Shown: piece after piece, positions 54,100-61,458 of the stretch | Numbering within the stretch: the stretch's first letter is position 1 | Layout of the letters: every line of letters begins with the position of its first letter | Program-made: the position numbers and the translations under genes | The notes under the pieces: model-generated | Seen by the model: the letters and a program-made list of their open reading frames with translations, nothing else | The model's database searches: none | Told to the model about the DNA's origin: nothing | DNA from: Azospirillum cavernae | Lineage (GTDB): Bacteria; Pseudomonadota; Alphaproteobacteria; Azospirillales; Azospirillaceae | Direction: 5' to 3' | Assembly: GCF_003590795.1 (NCBI RefSeq) | Contig: NZ_QYUL01000002.1 | Location: forward strand, 248,001-312,000 | Length of the DNA: 64,000 nt

Positions 54100-54387
54100 A
54101 TGTCCCAATTGCAGCAGGCGGCCTGCTTCTCTCGGTTGAATGTTCCCGCTTGCTCGATAGATTTTCTCTTCGATCAAGAGGGTGGCCTGTATGTTTTGGG
54201 GGTTCTCGTGTCAGAAGATCGACTTGATGATTTTATCAAAGACTATTCAATCTTGCCGCCGGATATCCAGCGCGAGATTCAGTTGTTGATTATTCGGAAA
54301 GCCCGAGACGTGCGCGAAAAGTCTCGGCTTGCTTATGAGCATAGTCTTGAAAATTCTTCCGCGCTTCAGGATCAACGCTGCCAATAG
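54100..54387 (+). CDS. Hypothetical protein, 95 aa
   Basis: MSQLQQAACFSRLNVPACSI, then FLFDQEGGLYVLGVLVSEDR, LDDFIKDYSILPPDIQREIQ, and a charged helix LLIIRKARDVREKSRLAYEH. The sequence reads like a real folded protein and is lower in GC than its surroundings, but its last 98 bases overlap the repressor gene on the other strand and no good ribosome site is seen. Moderate doubt. Confidence 0.4.
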   Translation: MSQLQQAACFSRLNVPACSIDFLFDQEGGLYVLGVLVSEDRLDDFIKDYSILPPDIQREIQLLIIRKARDVREKSRLAYEHSLENSSALQDQRCQ

Positions 54388-54643
54388 TGCGCATGTCGTC
54401 AATCAGACGTGCCATGGCTGCGTCATCTGAGATCGTAGCATCGACGCTTTCCGACAACAGGAAGTCATCGACGGTTTGGCCTATAAAAGAGGCCAGGGCG
54501 ATCAGATTTTCTGGTTTGATGTCAGCGCCTTTCGTCCACCTGTTCACAGTTGACTGATGGACGCCGATCTTCTCAGCCAGCTCAAGCTGCGTCAGCTTGT
54601 GCTGGTTCAGGAGACGAATGATCTTCTCTGCCAGATTTACCAT
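54290..54643 (-). CDS. CI-like repressor (XRE/HTH_3 family)
   Basis: 117 residues from ATG 54643 (ATG 54655 adds MPIR). The HTH lies at residues 5-60: AEKIIRLLNQHKLTQLELAE, KIGVHQSTVNRWTKGADIKP, ENLIALASFIGQTVDDFL. The C-terminal half is short and acidic, without a LexA/CI peptidase, so induction must differ from RecA-driven cleavage. Five ATGCG-N4-CGCAT sites in its neighbourhood are the likely operators. Divergent from a Cro-like gene. Confidence 0.85.
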   Translation of the reverse strand: MVNLAEKIIRLLNQHKLTQLELAEKIGVHQSTVNRWTKGADIKPENLIALASFIGQTVDDFLLSESVDATISDDAAMARLIDDMRTIGSVDPEARKNFQDYAHKQAETFRARLGLSE

Positions 54644-54724
54644 GCGTATAGGCATATAGCGGCTCGCTAGGCTGTGCAAATGCGCAAGCGCATTTTTCTG
54701 TTGCCAAACGATGCGTATGCGCAT
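54642..54724. promoter_or_regulatory. Operator region of the CI/Cro-like switch
   Basis: Three sites: ATGCG-TATA-GGCAT (54642-54655, overlapping the repressor start and one base off), ATGCG-CAAG-CGCAT (54680-54693) and ATGCG-TATG-CGCAT (54711-54724, within the perfect palindrome CGTATGCGCATACG). Centre-to-centre distances are 38 and 31 bases. This is the classic three-operator layout between divergent phage repressors. Confidence 0.8.
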
Positions 54725-54736
54725 ACGGTTTTTGCC

Positions 54737-54964
54737 ATGAACCAGATGCAGCATATCCGCACGATAATTCTCGGCATTTCGCAAAAAGAAATGGCCGGGA
54801 TTGTCGAGCGTGACCAAGCAACCATCAGTCGGTGGGAGCGTGGTTCTCTCGAACCATCGCGTGATGATTTGGTAAAAATCAGAAAATTCGCGATGAATCG
54901 TGAATCTCTAACATGGTCTGACTCTCTTTTCTTCGAAGTTCCTTCGCCTTCAAATTCGCCATGA
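54737..54964 (+). CDS. Cro-like HTH protein
   Basis: 75 residues from ATG 54737. Compact XRE fold: HIRTIILGISQKEMAGIVER, DQATISRWERGSLEPSRDDL, VKIRKFAMNRESLTW. It faces the repressor across the operators and begins the rightward operon, the position of Cro. Its stop overlaps the next start (ATGA). Confidence 0.8.
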   Translation: MNQMQHIRTIILGISQKEMAGIVERDQATISRWERGSLEPSRDDLVKIRKFAMNRESLTWSDSLFFEVPSPSNSP

Positions 54965-55158
54965 CTGAGACGGATAAAAAAACTCTTGGGAGGGGCGTGG
55001 CCGTGCTGCTGGCCTGCCTTGTTCTGGCGGGCTGGCTGCTGTGGGCGGCGGTGCTGCGTCCGGCGGTGAGTGTGGTCCATGCCACAGTGTGGCCGGGCGA
55101 TCATCAACAGTCTTGTTCAATCATCACGCGAGTAACGGACAATGACCAAAAACCATGA
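54961..55158 (+). CDS. Small single-helix membrane protein, 65 aa
   Basis: Short charged start MTETDKKTLGRG, then one hydrophobic helix VAVLLACLVLAGWLLWAAVL and a polar tail with one Cys. Likely an inner-membrane protein of the early operon; holin-like or superinfection-exclusion roles are possible but unproven. Overlaps both neighbours. Confidence 0.6.
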   Translation: MTETDKKTLGRGVAVLLACLVLAGWLLWAAVLRPAVSVVHATVWPGDHQQSCSIITRVTDNDQKP

Positions 55159-55345
55159 CGAACAGTCGCCCGCTGCTCCGGTCGAGCGCGTGAAAATGAA
55201 GTTTCCCAGAGGCCAGATCGTGCCGTTTGTCGAGCCAGAGCTGGGCGCGCCGATGGACCCCGCTCTGTTCGCGCATCTGGTCGCCAACGCTCCGCCCGTG
55301 ACTTACTATCCGATCAGTCGCCCCTATCGGAAGAAGCAGGGGTGA
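55142..55345 (+). CDS. Hypothetical protein, 67 aa
   Basis: MTKNHDEQSPAAPVERVKMK, then FPRGQIVPFVEPELGAPMDP and VTYYPISRPYRKKQG. Proline-rich, probably extended. Its initiation region GCGAGTAACGGACAATGACC is repeated with one change in front of the gene at 55758. Unknown function. The last 32 bases overlap the convergent gene at 55314. Confidence 0.6.
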   Translation: MTKNHDEQSPAAPVERVKMKFPRGQIVPFVEPELGAPMDPALFAHLVANAPPVTYYPISRPYRKKQG

Positions 55346-55631
55346 TGTTCCCCCGCTCATCCAACCAGCCCGCTTGCCAGCCGCCCGCAAGGATCATGTC
55401 GGCAAGATGTTTCGCGGCGACCGGGTTGAAGAACAAGACCTTTGTGGTGTCCCGCCCTTCGTCGCGGACAACCAGTGAAAAGGCGACGCCATTATCCACT
55501 GCGGCTGACGTCATGCTGACCACGTCCGGGGCTTCCTCGATCTGCGCCCCGGTTGGGGCGGTGGGCTTTTCGTCCTCGAATTCCAGGCGGCAAACGGTCA
55601 GCGCTTCTTTGGTCATCGGGTTCAAAGCCAT
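55314..55631 (-). CDS. Small protein, paralogue of the 51014 gene
   Basis: 105 residues; AAGGAGA six bases before ATG 55631. From residue 38, SMTSAAVDNGVAFSLVVRDE, KVLFFNPVAAKHLADMILAG and WQAGWLDERGNITPA align with the 109-aa protein at 51014 (LSSVTLDNGLIARLVVN, GLELGWLDAKGEVRVA). It is the only leftward gene between 54.65 and 61.1 kb. The aligned part looks like a compact alpha/beta domain; function unknown. Confidence 0.7.
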   Translation of the reverse strand: MALNPMTKEALTVCRLEFEDEKPTAPTGAQIEEAPDVVSMTSAAVDNGVAFSLVVRDEGRDTTKVLFFNPVAAKHLADMILAGGWQAGWLDERGNITPASSDRGD

Positions 55632-55757
55632 TGGCGGTCTCCTTTGTCGAGTGATGGTGTCGGATGGTAGCGCGCGCGACCGTCGCGGTCACGGTCTGAG
55701 CTGCCACTCGCGCGCGTCACAAATGCAGTTCTTTTCCCAAAAAGCGAGTATCGGACA

Positions 55758-56252
55758 ATGACCAAGCGCCGTGACCCGCTGTCGCTGGAAGACGCCGTTT
55801 TTTTGACGCACGCCGTGTTGGGCGACGCGACAATCGAAAGCGTCACCGGCAAAAGCGCGCGTCTGGCGCGCGCCTGGTCGGACCCCGACGACGACGGCCA
55901 TAATATCCCGCTGTTCCAGGCCCTGCGGCTTGACCGGGCGATGGTGGCGCGCGGCGAGACGGCTTTGATCCTCGCCGCCTATCGCGCCGATCTGCGCAAG
56001 GCGGCGGAATTCGCCAGCGGCATCACCGACCCGGTGGCGCGGCTGGCCGACGCGATGGCCGAAATGGGCGATCTGGCCACAGAGCTGCGGCGCGCGCGCT
56101 GCCCATCGGGCGACGGCGGGCGACAGATCACGCCGGAGGAGGCCCGAGCCGTCCTGCACGCCCTGTCCGACCTGCGCGGCGTGCTCGACGCGCTGGAACA
56201 GGATGTCCTCGCCGCGCTGCCCGCCCCGCGCCCCGTCGGGGTGGCGTCATGA
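55758..56252 (+). CDS. Phage regulatory-type protein, 164 aa
   Basis: LSLEDAVFLTHAVLGDATIE, SVTGKSARLARAWSDPDDDG, HNIPLFQALRLDRAMVARGE. The pattern K-S-x-x-L-x-x-W-S-x-P-D followed by I-P-L-x-x-A-x-x-L-D is seen in small phage regulators of CII/CP76-like type; I offer this as a resemblance, not an assignment. The C-terminal half is helical. Shares a 22-base initiation region with the gene at 55142. Coupled to the next gene by ATGA. Confidence 0.6.
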   Translation: MTKRRDPLSLEDAVFLTHAVLGDATIESVTGKSARLARAWSDPDDDGHNIPLFQALRLDRAMVARGETALILAAYRADLRKAAEFASGITDPVARLADAMAEMGDLATELRRARCPSGDGGRQITPEEARAVLHALSDLRGVLDALEQDVLAALPAPRPVGVAS

Positions 56253-56602
56253 CCGCCCGCGCGCTGGATCCCGGAATCGCCCTGTCGGTCGCCTGTGGCC
56301 AAGCCCTCTTGGGTCGCAGGCAGGACGCCGACCGCGAGCGGTTGTCCGCCGCCGTCGCGGCTGTGCCGGACGTCCCCAGCGCCGCGCGCGGTCTGGCGCA
56401 GGTCGCCGCCGCGTGGCTGGCCGGGGACATGGACGATCACGCCCTGTCCGTCGCGCTCGCCAATTTCAACGCCCCTTTCTGCGCGGCCTACCGCCGCCGT
56501 TTCGATCTGGCGCAGACCGGGACTGTCGAAACCGACATGCCCCTGTTCGCGCCGTCCGCCTCAACCCATGCCGCGCACAGCGCGGACGCCATGGAGGATT
56601 GA
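56249..56602 (+). CDS. Hypothetical phage protein, 117 aa
   Basis: Alanine-rich and helical: MTARALDPGIALSVACGQAL, ERLSAAVAAVPDVPSAARGL, AWLAGDMDDHALSVALANFN, AYRRRFDLAQ. No motif recognised. Overlaps the upstream stop by four bases and is followed within five bases by the next gene, in a run of closely packed rightward genes. Confidence 0.65.
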   Translation: MTARALDPGIALSVACGQALLGRRQDADRERLSAAVAAVPDVPSAARGLAQVAAAWLAGDMDDHALSVALANFNAPFCAAYRRRFDLAQTGTVETDMPLFAPSASTHAAHSADAMED

Positions 56603-56606
56603 CCCC

Positions 56607-57215
56607 GTGACCCCACGACATCTGACGATCTATTTGGCAAGACGGACGATGGCCGCACCCGGCCTGTCGATCACGACGCAAGCGCTTTTCGCCGATTATC
56701 GGCAGTGGTGCGCGCGCTTCGCCATCCGCCCGCTGGGGCGCCAACGGTTCGGAAAAGAGGTCCGTCCGACATGGTGCCCGGTTACGCGGACAACCACCGT
56801 CTATGGGCTGGCGCTGCTGCCGTACGGTGAAACTCCCGCGCAGGACTTGCGGCGCGGGAGTTTCACCATGCCGATCCTGGTGCTTCGCGAGGGGCTGACG
56901 GCGGACGACGTGGTGGCGCTGTCGCTGGTGGCCGACGAGTTGGCGCGCCAGCGGTTGGACGAAGGCCATTCGGCGGAGCGGGACGACGTTTATCCGCCGG
57001 GCCTGCTGGACACCGCCGGTGGCGAATATCTGTCCCACGCGGGCTACCACCGCCGCGACGACTTCCCGCCGGGCCAACCGTCCGATTCCTGGCCCTGGTC
57101 GGCGGAGCATTGGAAGCCGAAAGACCCGATGCGGGACGCGACGCGCGGCTGCGCGCTGGGCGTCGCCGGGATCGCCCGCCGCCTGCGGGCCGGTGAACAG
57201 CCGGTGGGAGCGTGA
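56607..57215 (+). CDS. Winged-helix-like protein with an internal hairpin-covered start
   Basis: 202 residues from GTG 56607. The first part, LSITTQALFADYRQWCARFA then IRPLGRQRFGKEVRPTW, resembles the D5 C-terminal winged helix (YxxWCxxxxxxPlgxxxF). The second part starts at an internal ATG (56868): MPILVLREGLTADDVVALSL, VADELARQRLDEGHSAERDD, with tryptophan-rich PSDSWPWSAEHWKPKDPMRD. A perfect 15-bp hairpin immediately precedes that ATG and hides its GGGAG. It may thus make two products. Function unknown. Confidence 0.6.
   Translation: MTPRHLTIYLARRTMAAPGLSITTQALFADYRQWCARFAIRPLGRQRFGKEVRPTWCPVTRTTTVYGLALLPYGETPAQDLRRGSFTMPILVLREGLTADDVVALSLVADELARQRLDEGHSAERDDVYPPGLLDTAGGEYLSHAGYHRRDDFPPGQPSDSWPWSAEHWKPKDPMRDATRGCALGVAGIARRLRAGEQPVGA
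56826..56867 (+). promoter_or_regulatory. 15-bp hairpin sequestering an internal ribosome site
   Basis: GGTGAAACTCCCGCG (56826-56840) and CGCGGGAGTTTCACC (56853-56867) are perfectly complementary, with a 12-base loop. The right arm contains GGGAG and ends at the base before ATG 56868, which is in frame with the surrounding gene. Confidence 0.6.
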
Positions 57216-57219
57216 CGTC

Positions 57220-57450
57220 ATGGCGAGCAAGTCATCTGTCCTCGTGTTCGACGTTTGGGGCGGTCCCGACAGCATGGATCATCTGGCGCGTCGTTTCTTT
57301 GACTTCGGCGACGCCTCTTGGCCCGCCGTCGCCGCGTCCGAGGTTTCCGCCGGGTTCCTGGTGAATGTTCGGATGATCGGCCCCGGCGAAGGCTGGGGCG
57401 ACCGGCAAGACTTCGACCACCGGGGCGCGTCTCCGGCGGGTCGGGCGTGA
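57220..57450 (+). CDS. Hypothetical protein, 76 aa
   Basis: MASKSSVLVFDVWGGPDSMD, HLARRFFDFGDASWPAVAAS, EVSAGFLVNVRMIGPGEGWG. Probably a short beta-rich fold. No family recognised. It begins four bases after the upstream stop and overlaps the following possible GTG start at 57447. Confidence 0.55.
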   Translation: MASKSSVLVFDVWGGPDSMDHLARRFFDFGDASWPAVAASEVSAGFLVNVRMIGPGEGWGDRQDFDHRGASPAGRA

Positions 57451-57464
57451 AGGGGGCCGCGACC

Positions 57465-57638
57465 ATGAAAAACTCCATTCGCGCGGCGTTCGAGAACGCC
57501 CGGCTGATGCGCCAGTTCGGCGACGATCTGCCCAAAATGCCCGCGCTGTTCGACCGCTACCGCAGCAACCTTGCGGTGATGGCCGCAGACGCCCAACACG
57601 CCGCTGACCGGCGACGGCTGCCGCTTGGGGAGGCTTGA
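57465..57638 (+). CDS. Hypothetical protein, 57 aa
   Basis: MKNSIRAAFENARLMRQFGD, DLPKMPALFDRYRSNLAVMA, ADAQHAADRRRL. Helical and basic. GTG 57447 would add six residues and overlap the previous stop (GTGA). The DUF5131 gene follows three bases later. Confidence 0.55.
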   Translation: MKNSIRAAFENARLMRQFGDDLPKMPALFDRYRSNLAVMAADAQHAADRRRLPLGEA

Positions 57639-57641
57639 GCC

Positions 57642-58760
57642 ATGGGCGATCACTGCACCATAGAGTGGCTGGTCGCGTTGGCGCAGGCGCGCAACGCCAT
57701 CCCGGCCAGCATCAACCCGATCCGGGGATGCAGCCGCGCGAGCGAGGCTTGCCGGAACTGCTACGCCGCTGGCATTGCCCACCGCTTTGGGCACAAGGGC
57801 AACGGCATCTGGGGCGGTCTGACCGATCTGGACTCCAACGGCGTTCCCCGCTTCAACGGCACCCTCCGGTTCGTCCCGGAGGCGCTGAGTGTTCCGATCA
57901 AAGCGAAGCGGAGCCGGGTCTATTTCGTCTGCGACATGGCGGACCTGTTCCACGCCCGCGTCGATCAAGATTGGATCGATCAGGTGTTCGCGATGATGGC
58001 CTTGTGCCGTCATCACCTGTTCCTGCTGCTGACCAAGCGCCCGGATCGGATGCGGCGCTATCTGACCGCGCGGGAGACCCCGTATCGGATCAACAGGTGC
58101 CTTTACACGCTTGGCAGCCAATCTAACCGGGCCGGTGATCTGCACTTTGCGCTGAAGGTGGTGGACGAAAGCGGCAAGGATCGGTTGCCGTACTGGCCGC
58201 TCCCCAATGTCTGGACGGGGGCGACCGTCGAAAATCAGCCAACAGCGAACGAGCGGGTGTCGGAGCTGCTGGGCGCGCCGTCGGTCCTGCGCTTCCTGTC
58301 GGTGGAACCGATGCTTGGGGCGGTGGACTTGACGGCGGTGGAAAGCCTGTTTTGGGATATGGGAGACCACGGAGGTCAACGCAACGCCCTAACCGGAGAA
58401 CTCTACATTCCCGGTTGTGCGGGCGAATCGTCTCGAACCCTGTCCGGTGGGTCACGCCTGGGATGGGTCATCACCGGGGGCGAAAGCGGCCCCTGCGCGC
58501 GGCCCACGCACCCGGATTGGTTCCGGTCGGTGCGCGACCAGTGTGCGGCGGCGGGAGTTCCCTTTTTCTTCAAGCAGTGGGGTGAGTGGCTCCCGGCGGA
58601 AGATGTTCCGAGCGAGGCGCAGGAAAGCTTGGAATTGCAGAACCGTGATGGCTACGCGGGCGGCGAGGACAATCTCGCCCTCCTGTACCGCGTCGGCAAG
58701 AAGGCTGCCGGTGGCCTGTTGGACGGACGCACCTGGGACCAAGTCCCGGAGGTGGTCTGA
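57642..58760 (+). CDS. Phage Gp37/Gp68 family protein (DUF5131)
   Basis: 372 residues. The conserved start NPIRGCSRASEACRNCYA holds a C-x5-C-x2-C cluster that resembles a metal or Fe-S site, followed by VYFVCDMADLFHARVDQDWI, FLLLTKRPDRMRRYL, NVWTGATVENQPTANERV, RFLSVEPMLGAVDL, WVITGGESGPCARPTHPDWF and PFFFKQWGEW, all typical of DUF5131. The family is widespread in phages and plasmids, is sometimes compared with radical-SAM folds, and has no known reaction. It overlaps the ASCH-like gene by one base. Confidence 0.9.
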   Translation: MGDHCTIEWLVALAQARNAIPASINPIRGCSRASEACRNCYAAGIAHRFGHKGNGIWGGLTDLDSNGVPRFNGTLRFVPEALSVPIKAKRSRVYFVCDMADLFHARVDQDWIDQVFAMMALCRHHLFLLLTKRPDRMRRYLTARETPYRINRCLYTLGSQSNRAGDLHFALKVVDESGKDRLPYWPLPNVWTGATVENQPTANERVSELLGAPSVLRFLSVEPMLGAVDLTAVESLFWDMGDHGGQRNALTGELYIPGCAGESSRTLSGGSRLGWVITGGESGPCARPTHPDWFRSVRDQCAAAGVPFFFKQWGEWLPAEDVPSEAQESLELQNRDGYAGGEDNLALLYRVGKKAAGGLLDGRTWDQVPEVV

Positions 58761-59164
58761 TGGTGGCCTATTCCTTCAAAAAGCGATTCGCCCCGCCGAT
58801 CCTCTTGGGGCTGGAACCCGGCCCGTTGCAGCCGGGCGCGAAGCGCCAGACCATTCGCGCGGATCGCAAGCGCCATGCGCGGCCCGGCGAAGAAATCCAG
58901 CTCTACACGGGGATGCGCACCAACTCGTGCCGCTTGCTGGGCCGGGCGATCTGCACGGATGTCTCCGCGATCTGCCTGTCGTTCGGCGCGTCGCCGTCGG
59001 TCCAGATCGGCCAAGGAACATTCTGCAACGCCGTTGAGCTGGACGCCTTCGCGCGACAGGACGGCTTCGTGGATTGGGCCGATCTGGCGCGGTTCTGGGC
59101 GTCGGAACATGAGCAAACGCCCCTGTTCGACGGCGTTTTGATCCGGTGGGAGATTCGGCCATGA
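58760..59164 (+). CDS. ASCH/PUA-like domain protein
   Basis: 134 residues. AYSFKKRFAPPILLGLEPGP, KRQTIRADRKRHARPGEEIQ, LYTGMRTNSCRLLGRAICTD, then WADLARFWASEHEQTPLFDG. The K-x-Q-T-I-R and LYTGMR-x-x-x-C segments are what I associate with phage ASCH/PUA proteins that bind RNA or modified nucleotides. It pairs with DUF5131, often its neighbour in phages, and overlaps the prim-pol start by four bases. Confidence 0.75.
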   Translation: MVAYSFKKRFAPPILLGLEPGPLQPGAKRQTIRADRKRHARPGEEIQLYTGMRTNSCRLLGRAICTDVSAICLSFGASPSVQIGQGTFCNAVELDAFARQDGFVDWADLARFWASEHEQTPLFDGVLIRWEIRP

Positions 59165-60876
59165 CCGAAAAGCCCGGTCCTGAGCTGGTCGCCGCCGCCG
59201 CTGACTATGCGGCGCGGGGGTGGCCGGTGTTCCCCTGCGTCGCGGGGCAGAAAATCCCCTACAAGGAAAAGGATTTCTTTGAACACGGCGTGTTGGACGC
59301 CAAGACGTCGGCCTATTGGGTTGGGCAGTACTGGCGGCGGTGGCCGTCGGCGAATGTTGGGCTGGCGGTGGGCGAGGCGGCGGGCTTTTGGGTGCTCGAC
59401 GCCGACGTCAAAGAGGCCGTCGGCGACAAGCCCGGCGAAAACGGCTTTGAGACGCTGGCGGTGCTGGAAGGGCTGTTCGGCGAGCCGCTGCCCGCCACGC
59501 TGGGGCAGGAAACGCCCAGCGGCGGGCGGCACTGGCTGTTCAAATGGCCGGGCCGCGCGGTCAAAAACAGCGCGCGGTCGCGGCTTGGCCCCGGCCTCGA
59601 CACCCGGTCCAGCGGCGGCTACATCCTCGCCGCGCCGTCGATCCACCCCAATGGCGGGCGCTACGCCTGGAGCGGGCCGGTGGAGACGACGCCGATTTTG
59701 CCCGCGCCGGAATGGGTGGTCCGCCTGTTGATGGGCGAGCCGGAGGATCTGGAGTGGTTGCGCCTGCGTTTGGATGGCCGGGAGATTCCGGCGTTTCTCG
59801 CCAAGCGCGTTGGCCAGCCCGTTCCAGCGGCGGCGCGCGCCCGCCCGACGCCGAAGCCGGAAACCCTGTCGCCCTACGCCCGCGCGGCGCTGGACGATGA
59901 GGTCAAGACGGTCCGCCAGACTGGACCCGGCAATCAAAACAACGCGCTGAACGAGGCCGCGTTCAAGCTGGGCGGGCTTGTGGAAACCGGGGCGTTGCCG
60001 GAATCCCTCGTGCATCAGCATTTGATGGCCGCCGCGCTGTCCTGGGCCATCGACCCGCGCAAGGGCGGCTGGAGCCACGAACATCTGACCAAGATCATCA
60101 CAGGCGGCATCGCCTCCGGGCGGAAAAGCCCGCGCGACGTGCCGCCGCCGCCGGAGCGCGCGCCCCGCGCCGCCCCCCGCCGTCGTCGGGCCGACGCGCC
60201 AACGCCGGTGGCGGTGGGCGTGCAGATCGCGGCGGGGCGCGCGGTGTGGTCGGCACGCCAACCGCTGGCCGACACGCCCGCCGCCGCCTTTTTGACCGCG
60301 AACGGCGTGAACGCGGCCAATGTCGGGCCGTGGTTTGGTTTTGGCGAGGTGGAATATCTGCATGCGCCGGACGGCGGCGAGCCGCTGTGTCTGGGGAAAT
60401 TCCCGGCGCTGCTGGCCGGGATGGCGCGCTGGGCCGACCAAGGCCAGCCAGAAGTGCGGGCGGTCAACGTCACCTATCTGGACGGCGCGGGCCGTCCGGC
60501 CAGCGTCCATGATCCGCTGACCGGCGAGCTGCTGCCGTCGCGCGCGCTGATTGGCGCGTGGCACGGCGCGGCGGTGCGGTTGGGCAAGCTGGCCGGTGAT
60601 CGGCTGCACCTTGCCGCCGGGGTTTTGGGCGGGTTGCAGGCGCGCAGCGTCTATCCGGCGATTCCAACCTGGATCGCCGGGCCGCCATCGGCGATGGCGC
60701 ATCTGGCGCTGCCCGCCGCGATCCGCACCGTGATCGTGATCGGCGCGGGCGACGCGCCGGAGGAACTGCGCGCCCGCGTGGCGCGGTCGTTGGGCGGCGC
60801 GGATGGCCGGGTGACGGTGCGTTTCGCCGACGCCCGGCGGCGCGCCAGCGTCGCGGCGGGGAGTGGCCATGGATGA
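59161..60876 (+). CDS. Bifunctional DNA primase/polymerase (prim-pol) with degenerate Toprim half
   Basis: 571 residues from ATG 59161. Residues 1-200 are an archaeo-eukaryotic prim-pol: AADYAARGWPVFPCVAGQKI, motif I GFWVLDADVKEAVG (DxD), motif II SGGRHWLFKWPGRAV (SxxxHxxFK), motif III GLDTRSSGGYILAAPS. Residues 360-571 resemble the DUF7146/Toprim_3 module of phage DnaG-type proteins (KFPALLAGMARWADQG, NVTYLDGAGRPASVHDPLTG, AAVRLGKLAGDRLHLAAGVL), but where EGxET is expected it has AAGVLGGLQA, and the DxD strand reads VIVIGAGDAPEELR. The Toprim catalytic acids are therefore missing. Probably the primase of the element. Confidence 0.85.
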   Translation: MTEKPGPELVAAAADYAARGWPVFPCVAGQKIPYKEKDFFEHGVLDAKTSAYWVGQYWRRWPSANVGLAVGEAAGFWVLDADVKEAVGDKPGENGFETLAVLEGLFGEPLPATLGQETPSGGRHWLFKWPGRAVKNSARSRLGPGLDTRSSGGYILAAPSIHPNGGRYAWSGPVETTPILPAPEWVVRLLMGEPEDLEWLRLRLDGREIPAFLAKRVGQPVPAAARARPTPKPETLSPYARAALDDEVKTVRQTGPGNQNNALNEAAFKLGGLVETGALPESLVHQHLMAAALSWAIDPRKGGWSHEHLTKIITGGIASGRKSPRDVPPPPERAPRAAPRRRRADAPTPVAVGVQIAAGRAVWSARQPLADTPAAAFLTANGVNAANVGPWFGFGEVEYLHAPDGGEPLCLGKFPALLAGMARWADQGQPEVRAVNVTYLDGAGRPASVHDPLTGELLPSRALIGAWHGAAVRLGKLAGDRLHLAAGVLGGLQARSVYPAIPTWIAGPPSAMAHLALPAAIRTVIVIGAGDAPEELRARVARSLGGADGRVTVRFADARRRASVAAGSGHG

Positions 60877-61135
60877 CGCCGCCGCCCGCCTGCTGGCTTT
60901 TGAATTCATGGTGGCGACCGACCGTCGCGCGGTGGACGTCTACCGCCTGTGCCGCCGGGTTCTGGGCCACCGCGCCACGCGCCGGGAATGCCGGGCGCTG
61001 TGGTCCGACGCCTTCGACCTGTTGGTCGTTCTGATCGCTGATTCCGAAACATTCGCCGCAGGCATCCGCCGCCGCGTTCGCGCGGCGGGGCGGCGATCCG
61101 ACTGCGGTCATGACCGAGAAAGGATGCGGGCATGA
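60869..61135 (+). CDS. Hypothetical protein, 88 aa
   Basis: MDDAAARLLAFEFMVATDRR, AVDVYRLCRRVLGHRATRRE, CRALWSDAFDLLVVLIADSE, TFAAGIRRRVRAAGRRS. Helical with three cysteines and a basic tail. Overlaps the prim-pol stop by eight bases, so it is coupled to it. It is the last rightward gene before the leftward toxin-antitoxin pair. Confidence 0.6.
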   Translation: MDDAAARLLAFEFMVATDRRAVDVYRLCRRVLGHRATRRECRALWSDAFDLLVVLIADSETFAAGIRRRVRAAGRRSDCGHDRERMRA

Positions 61136-61155
61136 AGCCTGACATCAGCCTTCCA

Positions 61156-61446
61156 TCACGCCGCGCGCGGCTGAATGTCGGCGATGTCCGTCGCGGCCTG
61201 CGCGGCGGCGGACAGATCGTGCAGCGTTTGCAGGTTCATCCAGAATTCCGGGCCGGTGTCGAAATAGCGGCCCAAGCGCAACGCGGTGTCCGCCGTGACC
61301 GGCGTTTCCTCGCGCGCCAGCCGCTCGATGCGCGTGCGCGGGACGCGGCACGCCTGCGCCACGCCGTAGGGCGTCAAGCCCAAGGGAATCAGGAACTCTT
61401 CCCGCAGGATTTCGCCCGGATGCACGGGCGGGTTGGGACCGATCAT
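61156..61446 (-). CDS. higA: HigA-type antitoxin
   Basis: 96 residues. VHPGEILREEFLIPLGLTPY, GVAQACRVPRTRIERLAREE, LRLGRYFDTGPEFWMNLQTL: the HigA/VapI-like HTH that follows HPGE. It neutralises HigB and represses the pair. It lies 12 bp behind higB, the toxin-first order typical of hig loci. Confidence 0.93.
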   Translation of the reverse strand: MIGPNPPVHPGEILREEFLIPLGLTPYGVAQACRVPRTRIERLAREETPVTADTALRLGRYFDTGPEFWMNLQTLHDLSAAAQAATDIADIQPRAA

Positions 61447-61458
61447 GGCGGTGTCTCC

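Noticed and set aside
53903..54227. Short plus frames of 78 and 96 codons
   Set aside because: They read through or beside the hairpin at 53930 and give no folded-looking product.
58903..60909. 668-codon minus frame opposite prim-pol
   Set aside because: Shadow of the prim-pol gene, whose catalytic motifs are on the plus strand.
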